Below are positions 44,801 to 52,323 of a stretch of 64,000 nt of DNA, piece by piece; the stretch's first letter is position 1, and every line of letters starts with the position of its first letter. A model generated the notes under the pieces. It did no database searches. It worked only from the letters and a program-made list of their open reading frames with translations, and was not told where the DNA came from. The position numbers and the translations under genes were made by a program. The DNA comes from Chitinophagaceae bacterium (GTDB lineage Bacteria > Bacteroidota > Bacteroidia > Chitinophagales > Chitinophagaceae): NCBI GenBank assembly GCA_024508725.1, contig JANINS010000001.1:119837-183836 (forward strand). The letters are read 5' to 3'.

Positions 44801-46019
44801 CGAAATCAGTTACCTGTCTTAAACCTAAACCAAGCAATAATGAAGTTGCCTGTGATGGTTGTCTGAAAGATGGATTATTTGCAATGGTAGAATAAACAGG
44901 TGTAAGACTATTATCTGGTCTAACCCTGCTGCCCGGTGCACCAGATTCGCCAAGATCAGAAAGACCAACGATGTCTCTTGCATCGGTGGTTGCTCCGGTT
45001 CTGTTGGTTACCCAAACTTCCATTCTCATGATCTGTACCTGGCTGTTCACACGTGGCAACTGGCTCATTGCATTGTTGTAGTTATCACGAAAATGACCGG
45101 CTAACAGGAAATGCCTGTTCTCTTCATAATCATCCAGTCTTTTTTGAAACTGTGTTGTGGCAGCACCACCCTGCAATGCCATAGATTGTCTGGTTGACTT
45201 CTGATTGGCCAAAGCAGTTGTAACGAATAATTTCCCAAATTGGAGCTGTGTTTTTAAACCAAATAAACCTTGTGTACTTGGGATAAGTGTGCCTTTAGAT
45301 TGCCAGTTGATGTTTCCTGCTTCAATTGATTTAATGATCTCATCATCCAAACCTTTATAATCAAGCTTTAGCTGATTCTCAAAATCAAAGTTGGCAAGAG
45401 TGTTATAATTAATCGGAAGTTTAAGCTTCTCTCCTATGTTAGCGATCACATTCAGGTTGGCGTTCATATCAAAATCGAACCCGCCATTTCTTCTTGCTCT
45501 TTCAGGAAGTGTTGGATTTTTGATATTCTGTCCCTGGTAACCTGCCATGATATCTACATTACCTTGCGGACGAATATCGATCTTCACCTTACCTGTAGAA
45601 TCGGCTCCCATGATTCTATTGAACAGGTTATTGAAAAGCTTGAACTTAGGTCGTTCAACTTTCCTGTTCAAAGCTGTCAAAGCATTGGCTCTTTTTCTAA
45701 AATATTCTGCCTCCTGTTGTTGAGCACGAATCTTATAGAACTCCTCGAAAGTTAGATAAGTTGGACGACGATACACCTGGTTACCGATCTTTTCAACAAT
45801 ATAATATTGCCGGGTAACAGGATCGTATTCGATGGTTTGCCTGATGAAAGCTGTATCTCTCAGGTCGAAAGGATTGCGATTTTGCCAAGTAAACCTGTCA
45901 CCACGTCTATCTTTAATAGGATAACGTAGTGTAGTGTCATTTTTGGGTTGAGGCTTCTGCGCAAAAACAGAAGTAGCCGACAGCAATAGCGCAGCCAGCC
46001 AGAAAATTCGATTTCGCAT
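38811..46019 (-). CDS. sprA: Cell-surface protein SprA, T9SS outer-membrane translocon
   Basis: About 2402 residues from the ATG at 46019, which begins the signal peptide MRNRIFWLAALLLSATSVFA; an ATG at 46034 adds five residues. SprA (Sov in Porphyromonas) is the very large outer-membrane beta-barrel through which T9SS cargo passes and is needed for gliding in flavobacteria. Recognisable parts: N-terminal RFTWQNRNPFDLRDTAF and LTFEEFYKIR, long barrel regions of alternating strands, conserved GEGLIYLDDFEGSRNNIDLR, VWINELRLSRLDETGGYA, and a final strand ending RAGLQLRIALAQ. It follows ruvA after a 56-bp gap on the same strand, an arrangement I recall from other Bacteroidota. It is the probable exporter for the two adhesins at 1-12.3 kb. 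Confidence 0.96.
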   Translation of the reverse strand: MRNRIFWLAALLLSATSVFAQKPQPKNDTTLRYPIKDRRGDRFTWQNRNPFDLRDTAFIRQTIEYDPVTRQYYIVEKIGNQVYRRPTYLTFEEFYKIRAQQQEAEYFRKRANALTALNRKVERPKFKLFNNLFNRIMGADSTGKVKIDIRPQGNVDIMAGYQGQNIKNPTLPERARRNGGFDFDMNANLNVIANIGEKLKLPINYNTLANFDFENQLKLDYKGLDDEIIKSIEAGNINWQSKGTLIPSTQGLFGLKTQLQFGKLFVTTALANQKSTRQSMALQGGAATTQFQKRLDDYEENRHFLLAGHFRDNYNNAMSQLPRVNSQVQIMRMEVWVTNRTGATTDARDIVGLSDLGESGAPGSRVRPDNSLTPVYSTIANNPSFRQPSQATSLLLGLGLRQVTDFEKTFARKLNPNEYYFNPQVGWISLNQQLQPDEVLAVAYQYTYNGKVFQVGEFSQDLGLDSTNGVQKVLYLKLLKATSQRIPSLLWDLMMKNVYSLDVASIQPTDFKLNLMYEEPSKGLKRYLPQSDPAYEGVPLLRIVNLDRLNNRLDPQPDGVFDYVEGFTVLSQQGKIIFPVLEPLGADLQRIAMQSLPQNVRDSFSYPELYDTIKAIAQTYANKNRFLFQGQVKGSGGSEIYLGAFNVPQGSVSVTAGGQILTENVDYTVDYNLGSVKIINQAILNSGVPVNVQFENNAGFGIQQRNFLGLRLDYLASKKLSIGGSMVRLSERPFFTKMNYGEDPIRNTMYGVDFSYRSPWPGLTRMLDKLPFYSTTASSNVTAYGEAAYLKPGHAPQIGKGGEGLIYLDDFEGSRNNIDLRFPWVAWTLASTPAAFPEASRFNDTTYGINRAKLAWYNIEPILQDRTSNDNPLRRNTNELSDPRVRLVNTTELFKNRTPNLGQSQTVTFDMAYYPAERGPYNFETDPSVINAEGKYFSPLQRRRKWGGIMRSLDQTDFETGNIEFIEFWVQDPFIKNANPLASGKLMINLGNVSEDVLKDGRRFYENGLPTPQIPAQIDSSSWGYQPINPIQITQAFSNDPGDRPFQDVGFDGMTDGAEIRRHSDYLTKLATTFGTNSAVYRQAAADPSNDNYIWYRDEVFNNSNVGILGRYKNYNNPQGNSPVASTSSQFSSAATLYPDNEDLNRDNTLNENEEYYEYEIPLSQNMPISNYIVDKRNVSVNYANGTSGSEIWYQFRVPVKGYTRRIGSIPDFKSIRFMRMYLTDFEDSVVMRFASLDLVRNQWRTFNYALDTVGRYTPASTTPLLVSAVNIEENSGKNPVNYVIPCGIERVQYLSNNNVNLLQNEQAMSLQVRGISPRDAKAVFKTLNLDLRQYGQLSMFVHAESIPGFANLDNDQLYAVIRIGQDFLSNYYEIRYPLKVTKPGTYNSSSCDSVWPVANNLDFDIQELINLKTRRNGSLFSVTQPYREKIGNKTFTVFGNPNLGEVRGLLFGIENAHSDPVSGEVWINELRLSRLDETGGYAALGRVDVQLADLGTLTVSGNTYTKGFGTLEQRVNERARDNMYQFDVAANIDAGKLLPKEARLSIPVYASINRTVRTPEYDPYDLDIKLKDKMNAYSGKRDSIRDAAIDQTTIKTLNFTNVRIQPKGTPKLWSISNLDVSYSYTKFEQTNPLILKNDVIKHRGGLGYTYNSTPKYIEPLKKIRSKTPWLSLVRDINFNLNPSLLSFRADVNRQFGEFVPRIVSDGKIDRVDTTYDKYFTFDRFYNLRWDLTRSLNIDFSAINNARVDEPYGRLNTKEKKDTVRTNFWNGGRNTLYNQKATAAYTLPLGKLPLTDWITARYTYGTSYSWIGASRLAIDLGNTLENTQENAINGEFDFTRLYQKSRWLRALDMPAQPKQKETKDPNGKKKIDLKKQDGIPDVPSRAEVIKGKTGNAKKEVLAKWREQKRAAKIAKNNQPVEVSGIMRVTGKVLTMVKRASVNYSENYYSRIPGYMDSTKFLGQNWKTMAPGLDYVFGKQPDTAWLNKQAAKGLITRSKDFNFLYQQRFEQKLTITAQIEPISELMIDLNVEKSFNKNYSELYKDTFSTSTPGRLSHNNPLSAGGFNVSYIAFKTLFEKFKPNEVSETFNKFQEYRQIISQRVAEQNPYWKQSGSPVSSDGYAAGYGRYSQDVLIPAFIAAYTGKSPHDVALLKQNNPNIKSNPFRSIMPKPNWKLTYTGLTKIPALAKTFSTISITHGYTGNLSMNQFTSALLFQDPFYYAAPGFIDPISGNYVPYFLVPNITIQEQFAPLIGVDVTTTSQMNIRGEYRKSRQLSLSLIDYQLSELNSTEWTFGFSYRTKNITLPFKLPFMKDKKLENDLNFRLDLSMRDDAQSNSRLDQANAYSTGGQKVITIQPSIDYVLNNRLNLKLFFDQRRVTPYVSTSAPIVNTRAGLQLRIALAQ

Positions 46020-46075
46020 GTATGTCCTGGTCAAAAGAGTTAGAACCTTGATTAAGTAGATATCTCTTCGATAGA

Positions 46076-46660
46076 TTAAATGTTTTTGAGTGCTTGTTTT
46101 ATCAGCTCCTCAACATGTAGCATGTCTGCATTAGAAGCCATCACTTTTTTAATAGCCTGTTCTGCAGTATTTCGGGCAATACCCAAGGAAATTAATGCAT
46201 GTAAAGCATCGTTTTCATTGGTATTGTGACCAGCGGTTAAATTAGTGAAATCCTCACTTTGCTTACTCACTTTTTCCCGGAGCTCTAAAATAAGCCTTTC
46301 TGCTGTTTTTCTTCCTATTCCTTTGATGCTCTCGAGCTGCTTAGCGTTGCCTTGAATGATAGCCCGGTTTATTTCTTCCGGCTTCATTCCAGACAACATC
46401 ATTCTTGCCGTTGCTGCACCAACTCCCGAAACACTTATCAGCATCAGGAACAGTTCTTTTTCCTTCAGCTCAGCAAAACCATACATGGTCTGAGCATTTT
46501 CGGTAATATGTAAATAAGTGTAAAGCTGTCCCTTTTCCTTATCGCTTATCGCCGAATACGTATTCAGGCTGATATGGAGATCGTAACCAACTCCATTCAC
46601 ATCAACAACAACCTGGGCAGGGGTCTTCATGGCAAAATCGCCTCTTACAAAAGCTATCAT
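46076..46660 (-). CDS. ruvA: Holliday junction branch migration protein RuvA
   Basis: 194 residues, normal length. RuvA binds four-way junctions and loads the RuvB helicase. Domain I OB fold: MIAFVRGDFAMKTPAQVVVDVNGVGYDL, and YTYLHITENAQTMYGFAELKEKELF. Domain II has the two helix-hairpin-helix motifs LISVSGVGAATARMMLS and LESIKGIGRKTAERLILELR. Domain III (DALHALISLGIARNTAEQAI) contacts RuvB. No ruvB or ruvC is adjacent. CAAAAATA at 46671-46678 gives TATTTTTG on the minus strand, a -7 box 10 bp before the start codon, so the mRNA leader is very short. Confidence 0.97.
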   Translation of the reverse strand: MIAFVRGDFAMKTPAQVVVDVNGVGYDLHISLNTYSAISDKEKGQLYTYLHITENAQTMYGFAELKEKELFLMLISVSGVGAATARMMLSGMKPEEINRAIIQGNAKQLESIKGIGRKTAERLILELREKVSKQSEDFTNLTAGHNTNENDALHALISLGIARNTAEQAIKKVMASNADMLHVEELIKQALKNI

Positions 46661-46792
46661 AGTAGTCGGTCAAAAATATCGTTTTCAGCCAGAAAATTGC
46701 CGCTTAAATTATTATTAGGGATTAGTTCACCTCAATTTTTCAACCCTTAATTATGTTTTCGGATATTTGCGGCCGAATTGTATACTATATAT

Positions 46793-47791
46793 ATGAGCAA
46801 GATCACGGCAGCGATTACAGCAGTAGGAGGATATGTTCCCGAAACCAAACTCACCAATTTCGACCTGGAAAAAATGGTAGATACGAACGACGAGTGGATC
46901 AGAACCAGGACAGGAATTGAAGAAAGACGCATCTTAAAGGAAAAAGGAAAAGGAACGAGTGATCTTGGTGCTCCGGCTGTGCAGGACTTATTAAGAAAAA
47001 GAGGCATAGATGCCAGCGAAATTGATTGTTTAATCTGTGCTACAGTTACTCCCGATATGACTTTCCCGGCTACAGCCAACGTCATTGCAGATAAAATTGG
47101 CGCCGGCAATGCCTGGAGTTTCGACATCAATGCTGCCTGCAGCGGATTTTTATATGCTCTTACCACAGGTGCCAGTTTTATTGAAAGTGGCCGGTACAAA
47201 AAAGTAGTGGTAGTGGGTGCCGATAAAATGAGTGCCATTATCGATTACACCGATAGGGCTACCTGCATCATTTTCGGAGATGGTGCTGGTGCTGTTTTGC
47301 TTGAACCAACTACCGATGGAACCGGTGTACTCGACAGCATTTTACGCAGTGATGGCAGCGGCAGACAATATTTACACATGAAATCCGGTGGTTCTGTAAG
47401 TCCGGCAACAATTGAAACGGTTACAGCCAAAGAACATTTCGTTTACCAGGAAGGACAGGCTGTTTTCAAATTCGCTGTAAAGGGAATGGCAGATGTGAGT
47501 GCCGAATTGCTAGAAAGAAATAATTTAAGTGCTGATGATATTTCATGGCTGGTTCCTCACCAGGCCAATCTTAGAATTATTGATGCTACCGCAAACAGGA
47601 TGGGATTACCGAAGGAGAAAGTAATGGTGAATATTCAGCGTTATGGAAATACTACCGCTGCAACATTGCCTTTATGCCTTTGGGATTGGGAAAAGCAACT
47701 AAAAAAAGGCGATAACATTGTGCTTGCTGCATTTGGTGGTGGATTTACCTGGGGTGCAACCTGGATCAAATGGGCTTACGATACTAAATAA
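46793..47791 (+). CDS. fabH: Beta-ketoacyl-ACP synthase III
   Basis: 332 residues from the ATG at 46793 ([17 protein letters not shown]). It condenses acetyl- or branched acyl-CoA with malonyl-ACP to start fatty acid synthesis. The catalytic triad is intact: Cys in [12 protein letters not shown], His in [11 protein letters not shown], Asn in [12 protein letters not shown]-terminal [16 protein letters not shown] and the C-terminal [15 protein letters not shown] are also typical. In Bacteroidota FabH often prefers branched primers, which fits iso-fatty acids, but that cannot be read from the sequence. It is divergent from ruvA. The other fatty-acid genes fabD, accB and accC lie downstream in the same direction, separated by envelope genes. 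Confidence 0.96.
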   Translation: MSKITAAITAVGGYVPETKLTNFDLEKMVDTNDEWIRTRTGIEERRILKEKGKGTSDLGAPAVQDLLRKRGIDASEIDCLICATVTPDMTFPATANVIADKIGAGNAWSFDINAACSGFLYALTTGASFIESGRYKKVVVVGADKMSAIIDYTDRATCIIFGDGAGAVLLEPTTDGTGVLDSILRSDGSGRQYLHMKSGGSVSPATIETVTAKEHFVYQEGQAVFKFAVKGMADVSAELLERNNLSADDISWLVPHQANLRIIDATANRMGLPKEKVMVNIQRYGNTTAATLPLCLWDWEKQLKKGDNIVLAAFGGGFTWGATWIKWAYDTK

Positions 47792-47810
47792 TTTTATGTA
47801 CTAAGCTGAA

Positions 47811-47849
47811 ATGCTACTATTAAGCTTCGTTGCGTCGCACTCTTCGGCT
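47811..47849 (+). repeat. Interspersed repeat, copy 5 (plus orientation)
   Basis: Core GTTGCGTCGCA at 47829-47839 followed by CTCTTCGGCT. It begins ATGCTACTATTAAGCT and aligns with the reverse complement of the right end of the element at 33737-33892. The remaining gap to 47955 is T-rich and shows no gene. Confidence 0.72.
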
Positions 47850-47955
47850 ACAGAAGCTGTATTGTACAACAGGCAGCGAAGGCAGTCTTCAACATTCAGA
47901 ACTTTATTGAGCAGTCTACGGACTGCTTTTTTATTTGTCTTTACTTTATCGGGTA

Positions 47956-48939
47956 ATGAATAATGGAAAATTCATCATATCCCTCGACTTTGAACTGTAT
48001 TGGGGCGTAAGAGACAAACTTTCGCTGGCACAATATGGCGATAACATCAAAGGTGTTCACCAGGCAATTCCACGATTGCTGGAGATTTTTGCCAGGTATG
48101 ATGTGAATGCAACTTTTGCAACAGTTGGTCTGCTCTTTTTCGAGACAAAAGATGAAATGCGGAACCATTTACCACAACAAAAACCAAATTATCAAAACAG
48201 CAGTCTTTCACCATACGATCACATCAATAATATTGGAAATTCATATAAAGAAGATGTTTATCATTATGCACCGCAGTTGATCAAATTAATTCAGCAATAT
48301 CCTCAACACGAAATAGCCAGCCATACTTTTTCACATTATTACTGTTTAGAAAAAGGACAAACGGTTCAGGATTTTAAAACAGACCTCCAGGCAGCAAAAG
48401 ATGCTGCCAACAAATTTGGAATTGAACTTTCTTCATTGGTTTTCCCGAGAAATCAATTCAATAATGAATACCTCAAGGTTTGTAAAGATGCCGGCATAAC
48501 TTCTATTCGTGGCAATGAAGATTCCTGGTTGTATGCTGCAAGAAATGATGCAGATGAAAGTGCGATTAGACGATCTCTTCGATTACTCGATTCTTATACG
48601 AACATTTCAGGGCATCATTGTTTTGATGCAAGATCCATCGAACCAAAACTGCCGGTCAATATTCCTGCAAGCAGGTTTTTACGACCGTATTCCCCTAAGC
48701 TGAAGATGTTTGATGCTTTACGGCTGAAGCGAATTACATCAGCAATGAGTTATGCTGCAAAGAATCAACTTTGTTATCACCTCTGGTGGCATCCTCATAA
48801 TTTTAGCATCAACCAGCATGAAAATTTTTCATTTCTTGAGAAGATACTTCAGCATTACCGAACATTGCACCAGCAATATGAATTTGAAAGCTGCACTATG
48901 AGATCATTGGCCAACGAAATCATCAGCAATGGAATCTAA
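47956..48939 (+). CDS. Polysaccharide deacetylase-family protein
   Basis: 327 residues from the ATG at 47956 (MNNGKFIISLDFELYWG); the frame could start earlier at a weak codon at 47935. The NodB homology domain removes acyl groups from sugars with a metal. Visible: motif 1 as SLDFELYWGVRD (Asp-x-Glu variant of the usual TFDD), motif 2 EIASHTFSHY with the metal-binding His-x3-His, FPRNQFNNEYL (motif 3-like) and the C-terminal WWHPHNFS (motif 5-like His). Its stop overlaps the next start by 11 nt. The partner is a formyltransferase, so the pair may add and remove groups on the same amino-sugar. The ArnA/ArnD system works this way on L-Ara4N, an analogy only. Confidence 0.88.
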   Translation: MNNGKFIISLDFELYWGVRDKLSLAQYGDNIKGVHQAIPRLLEIFARYDVNATFATVGLLFFETKDEMRNHLPQQKPNYQNSSLSPYDHINNIGNSYKEDVYHYAPQLIKLIQQYPQHEIASHTFSHYYCLEKGQTVQDFKTDLQAAKDAANKFGIELSSLVFPRNQFNNEYLKVCKDAGITSIRGNEDSWLYAARNDADESAIRRSLRLLDSYTNISGHHCFDARSIEPKLPVNIPASRFLRPYSPKLKMFDALRLKRITSAMSYAAKNQLCYHLWWHPHNFSINQHENFSFLEKILQHYRTLHQQYEFESCTMRSLANEIISNGI

Positions 48940-49696
48940 GAAAATTATTTTGCTGGCTACTGAAGCTGATACTACCAACATACTCTATCATAAAATTGAA
49001 GAAGCATTTGGGGTATATAAAATAATACAGGAACAAAAAATCCCTTCAATTAACAATCTTAGAAGAAGAGCCAAAAAAAAAGGTATTGTAACCGTTGCCG
49101 GGCAGGTGCTTTTTAAATTAATAGCTGAGCCGGTATTGAGAATTGCATCATCAAACAGGGTTCAACAGATCCTTAGCGAAAATCAACTCAACACATCTTC
49201 CATTCCTGCCAACAAGATCATTAAAGTTGAATCGATCAATAGTGAAGAAACGATATCACTTCTTCAACAACTCAATCCCGATTTAATGATCATTCATGGA
49301 ACCAGGATCCTTTCATCAAAACTATTGCAAAATGTTTCCTGTAAGATCATGAACATACATGCCGGCATCACGCCAAAATATCGTGGTGTTCATGGTGCTT
49401 ACTGGGCTTTGGCAGAAAGCGATCCAATCAACTGCGGCGTAACTGTTCACTTTGTTGATGAAGGAATAGATACAGGAGAAATCATTTTACAAGATAATAT
49501 TCAACCTGCACCCGGCGATAATTTTCATACGTATCCTTATTTACAACTTGCAAAAGGCATCGAACTTTTATTAAGAGCTGTTAAAGATCATTTTGAAAAC
49601 AGACTCACTACAAAAAAAGCTTCCGGACAAAGTGTACTGAGACATCATCCAACCATCTGGACTTATATCTACAATCGATTTAAAAAGATCCGGTAG
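48929..49696 (+). CDS. Formyltransferase-family protein
   Basis: 255 residues. The C-terminal half has the catalytic core of the methionyl-tRNA/GART formyltransferase fold: PDLMIIHGTRIL, then KIMNIHAGITPKYRGVHGAYWAL with catalytic Asn and His, then NCGVTVHFVDEGIDTGEIIL with catalytic Asp. These use 10-formyl-tetrahydrofolate. The N-terminal half is divergent (KKIILLATEADTTNIL, then a basic stretch NNLRRRAKKKGI). No C-terminal tRNA-binding domain is present, so this is not Fmt. Sugar N-formyltransferases of envelope glycans have a similar build. It is co-translated with the deacetylase through an 11-nt overlap. The substrate is unknown. Confidence 0.87.
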   Translation: MESKKIILLATEADTTNILYHKIEEAFGVYKIIQEQKIPSINNLRRRAKKKGIVTVAGQVLFKLIAEPVLRIASSNRVQQILSENQLNTSSIPANKIIKVESINSEETISLLQQLNPDLMIIHGTRILSSKLLQNVSCKIMNIHAGITPKYRGVHGAYWALAESDPINCGVTVHFVDEGIDTGEIILQDNIQPAPGDNFHTYPYLQLAKGIELLLRAVKDHFENRLTTKKASGQSVLRHHPTIWTYIYNRFKKIR

Positions 49697-49807
49697 ATAT
49701 CTCAACAAAGTTTAATGTGCTGTTGTATTGCAATAGTTTGATGGATTTATACCACGAACGGCCTTCTATGTAAAATACTTTTGCACCAGCAAGCAATTCG
49801 TACCTCA

Positions 49808-50533
49808 ATGAAAAAAATTTACTTACTGGCCATTGTAGCCAGCACAATGTTTATTGCCTCTTCGTCAGCAAAAGCACAGTATTCCGACCTTGAAATTGGC
49901 GTTCAGGCCGGTGGATATTTTTACCAGGGAGATCTTACTAAATCAGCTTTGGGAACACTTAAAAAGCCGAAACCAGGATTTGGTGTATTTATCGCAAAAG
50001 ATCTGTCATCTCACATAACACTTAAAGCCAATGCAGATTATTTTCAGCTCGAAGCTTCGGATATGGAGTTTGGTAGTGAAGCCTGGAAAAATAATCGAAA
50101 CCTGAGTTTTAAAACGAATGTGTTTGATGTATCTGTAAAAGCATTATTAAATATCAGGGATAATTATTCTGAAGAAATCAGCTTTCGCCCATTTGTTTTT
50201 GTTGGAGTCGGCGCATCGTTCATTAAAGTTGAAAGAGATTTTGCAAACTTTAATACTACCTACTATACAAACCGGGAGAAATGGGTATTGCCGGGATTGC
50301 AGCAAGACATTGCTACCAATACACCGAAAGCTGCCTTAAATATTCCTGTTGGTATTGGTTTTAAATACTCGCTGAATAATTCATTATCTATTGTTTCTGA
50401 AGGTTCGTACAGGTTTATGTTCACAGATTACCTTGATGGATTTAGTAAAGTGGCACATAGCAAGAAAGACCATTTCTATAGTGTTTCGATAGGATTTACC
50501 GTTGCTATTGGAAATGATGGCTATTATTATTAG
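49808..50533 (+). CDS. Outer-membrane beta-barrel protein (DUF6089-like)
   Basis: 241 residues from the ATG at 49808. A -7 box TACTTTTG at 49776-49783 makes the in-frame start at 49781 impossible. Signal peptide MKKIYLLAIVASTMFIASSSAKAQ. The mature part begins YSDLEIGVQAGGYFYQGDL and continues with alternating strands typical of an eight-strand barrel (GFGVFIAKDLSSHITLKANA, LSFKTNVFDVSVKALLNI, FRPFVFVGVGASFI, IPVGIGFKYSLNNSLSIVS), ending HFYSVSIGFTVAIGN. It resembles DUF6089/PorG-like proteins, of which PorG is a T9SS component, but I cannot say it is PorG. It may be an envelope structural protein. Confidence 0.82.
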   Translation: MKKIYLLAIVASTMFIASSSAKAQYSDLEIGVQAGGYFYQGDLTKSALGTLKKPKPGFGVFIAKDLSSHITLKANADYFQLEASDMEFGSEAWKNNRNLSFKTNVFDVSVKALLNIRDNYSEEISFRPFVFVGVGASFIKVERDFANFNTTYYTNREKWVLPGLQQDIATNTPKAALNIPVGIGFKYSLNNSLSIVSEGSYRFMFTDYLDGFSKVAHSKKDHFYSVSIGFTVAIGNDGYYY

Positions 50534-50579
50534 AGTTTTTAAGTGATTCTTTACTTTCGCTGCCTTAATTGGTACGAGA

Positions 50580-51470
50580 ATGAAACATGCTTATATATTT
50601 CCGGGTCAGGGTTCTCAGTTCAGCGGTATGGGAAAAACGCTGTATGATAGCAATACCCAGGCGAAAGAATTGTTCGAACAAGCCAATGATATACTTGGTT
50701 TCCGCATCAGTGAGATCATGTTCAGCGGAACAGATGATGAGCTAAAGCAAACAAAAGTTACACAGCCTGCTGTTTTCCTGCATTCGGTTATCGCTTATAA
50801 AACAATCGAAGGTGCAAAGCCTGATATGGTGGCTGGCCATTCTTTGGGTGAATTCTCTGCGTTAGTTGCAAATGGTGCGTTGAGTTTTGAAGATGCATTA
50901 AAACTGGTGAGCATAAGAGCACAGGCAATGCAGAAAGCCTGTGAGATCAATCCGTCTACCATGGCCGCAGTTTTGGCTTTGGCTGATGAGAAAGTAGAAG
51001 AAATATGTAAACAGGTTCAGGATGAAACGGGTGAAATAGTTGTTGCAGCAAATTATAATTGTCCCGGCCAGTTGGTGATCAGCGGATCGATAAAAGGAAT
51101 TGAGATCGCTTGTGAAAGAATGAAAGCTGCCGGGGCTAAAAGAGCTTTGGTATTGCCTGTTGGCGGAGCTTTTCACTCACCATTAATGGCTCCTGCAAAA
51201 GAAGAACTGGCTGCAGCGATAGATTCTACCATATTTAATATACCATCCTGCCCGGTTTACCAGAATGTGGTTGCCAGGGCTGTGACGGATCCTGTGGAGA
51301 TCAAAAAGAATTTAGTTGATCAGCTTACCGGTGCTGTAAGATGGACGCAAAGTGTACAGGCTATGGTAGCTGATGGAGCAACTCAATTCACAGAAGTTGG
51401 ACCAGGAAAAGTGTTACAGGGCCTGGTGCAGAAGATACATAAAGAAGCAGAGGTGGGTGGAGTGAGTTGA
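50580..51470 (+). CDS. fabD: Malonyl-CoA:ACP transacylase
   Basis: 296 residues, normal. It moves malonyl from CoA to acyl carrier protein. N-terminal FPGQGSQFSGMGK, the catalytic Ser in VAGHSLGEFSAL, Arg in LVSIRAQAMQKA, catalytic His in GGAFHSPLM, and the C-terminal EVGPGKVLQGLV are all present. Near the start is TACTTTCG (50552-50559), a one-off -7 box. The gene is followed by a 19-bp-stem AT-rich hairpin, an interspersed repeat copy and a separate terminator before accB. Confidence 0.97.
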   Translation: MKHAYIFPGQGSQFSGMGKTLYDSNTQAKELFEQANDILGFRISEIMFSGTDDELKQTKVTQPAVFLHSVIAYKTIEGAKPDMVAGHSLGEFSALVANGALSFEDALKLVSIRAQAMQKACEINPSTMAAVLALADEKVEEICKQVQDETGEIVVAANYNCPGQLVISGSIKGIEIACERMKAAGAKRALVLPVGGAFHSPLMAPAKEELAAAIDSTIFNIPSCPVYQNVVARAVTDPVEIKKNLVDQLTGAVRWTQSVQAMVADGATQFTEVGPGKVLQGLVQKIHKEAEVGGVS

Positions 51471-51479
51471 TAAGAGAAA

Positions 51480-51527
51480 CGTAGATTATTATGATTATTA
51501 CGATTATGATAATCATAATAATCTGCG
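51480..51527. repeat. Long AT-rich inverted repeat after fabD
   Basis: Arms 51480-51498 and 51509-51527 pair over 19 bp (16 perfect, then one G-T and two more pairs) around a 10-nt loop. The arms are themselves made of short ATTATGATT words. The fabD stop is 9 bp upstream. There is no T run, so it is not a classical terminator. Confidence 0.8.
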
Positions 51528-51556
51528 TCATCAGCGTTCCACCAGTGCCATGAAAC

Positions 51557-51586
51557 CGGAACGATGAAGTGCTTGCGACGCAACAG
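51557..51586 (-). repeat. Interspersed repeat, copy 6, identical to copy 1 over 30 bp
   Basis: Core TGCGACGCAAC at 51574-51584. The 30 bases are identical to 21333-21362, but the flanks differ. Confidence 0.8.
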
Positions 51587-51629
51587 CCGATGCCATGAAA
51601 TACTAAAGTTGGTACTCCGCAAACGATTG

Positions 51630-51658
51630 AACCGCAGATTTTCTGCGGTTTTTATTTT
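51630..51658 (+). terminator. Rho-independent terminator between fabD and accB
   Basis: Perfect 9-bp stem AACCGCAGA / TCTGCGGTT with a 3-nt loop, followed by TTTATTTTTC. It is 160 bp past the fabD stop. Confidence 0.88.
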
Positions 51659-51758
51659 TCCAGATTTATGCGTTTTTAAGTGGTTTGTAGTCAAAATCGA
51701 CTATTTTGCCCGCCATTTCACGGAAAATTGACCCATTTTTCACCAAAAACTGCCAATC

Positions 51759-52241
51759 ATGGACTTTAAACAAATCCAGGAATTGATCAAAATTGTAAAC
51801 AAAAGCAATATTGGAGAGTTAAGCATTGAAGAGAAAGATTTTAAAATAACCATCAAACAAAAAGAGGAAGCGGTTCAGAATTTTGTGTCTGCCCCTCAGC
51901 CGATGTACGCTCCACAACCAATGGCTGCACCGCAGGCTGCTCCTGCTGCACCTCAAGCTGGTGGCGAAGCTCCAAAAGCTGCAGCAGCTCCGGCAGGTAA
52001 TTTAATCACTATCAAAAGCCCGATGATCGGCACTTTCTATCGTAAGGCATCTCCAGACAAACCTTCATTTGTTGAAATAGGAGACGATGTTGCTCCGGGT
52101 AAAGTAGTTTGTATAATTGAAGCCATGAAATTGTTCAACGAGATCGAAAGTGAAGTAAGCGGAAGGATCGTTAAGGTGTTGGTAGATGATGCCAGCCCGG
52201 TTGAGTATGATCAACCTTTGTTCCTCGTAGAACCTGCATAA
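51759..52241 (+). CDS. accB: Acetyl-CoA carboxylase biotin carboxyl carrier protein
   Basis: 160 residues. BCCP carries biotin between the carboxylase and transcarboxylase of acetyl-CoA carboxylase. The N-terminal half (MDFKQIQELIKIVNKSNIG, then IEEKDFKITIKQKEE) is followed by an Ala/Pro linker (about 43-80: MYAPQPMAAPQAAPAAPQAG). The C-terminal biotinyl domain follows with the biotin-lysine motif IEAMKLFNEI and the characteristic IKSPMIGTFYRKASPDKPSF thumb region. It precedes accC, as in most bacteria, with an 82-bp gap that holds a 16-bp-period tandem repeat. Confidence 0.97.
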   Translation: MDFKQIQELIKIVNKSNIGELSIEEKDFKITIKQKEEAVQNFVSAPQPMYAPQPMAAPQAAPAAPQAGGEAPKAAAAPAGNLITIKSPMIGTFYRKASPDKPSFVEIGDDVAPGKVVCIIEAMKLFNEIESEVSGRIVKVLVDDASPVEYDQPLFLVEPA

Positions 52242-52320
52242 CAATTAGCCGATTTGCCAATTAGCTGATGAGCCAATTGCCGGATTGTCGAATTGACCAA
52301 TTGTTGAATTCTAAATTGAC
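52242..52320 (+). repeat. Degenerate 16-bp tandem repeat between accB and accC
   Basis: Units at 52242, 52258, 52274 and 52290 each begin CAATT or GAATTG (CAATTAGCCGATTTGC, CAATTAGCTGATGAGC, CAATTGCCGGATTGTC, GAATTGACCAATTGTT). A partial fifth unit runs to the accC start. It fills the whole gap. Confidence 0.75.
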
Positions 52321-52323
52321 TAC

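Noticed and set aside
52242-52320. Possible CRISPR array
   Set aside because: The units are only 16 bp, adjacent and degenerate, with no spacers and no cas gene.
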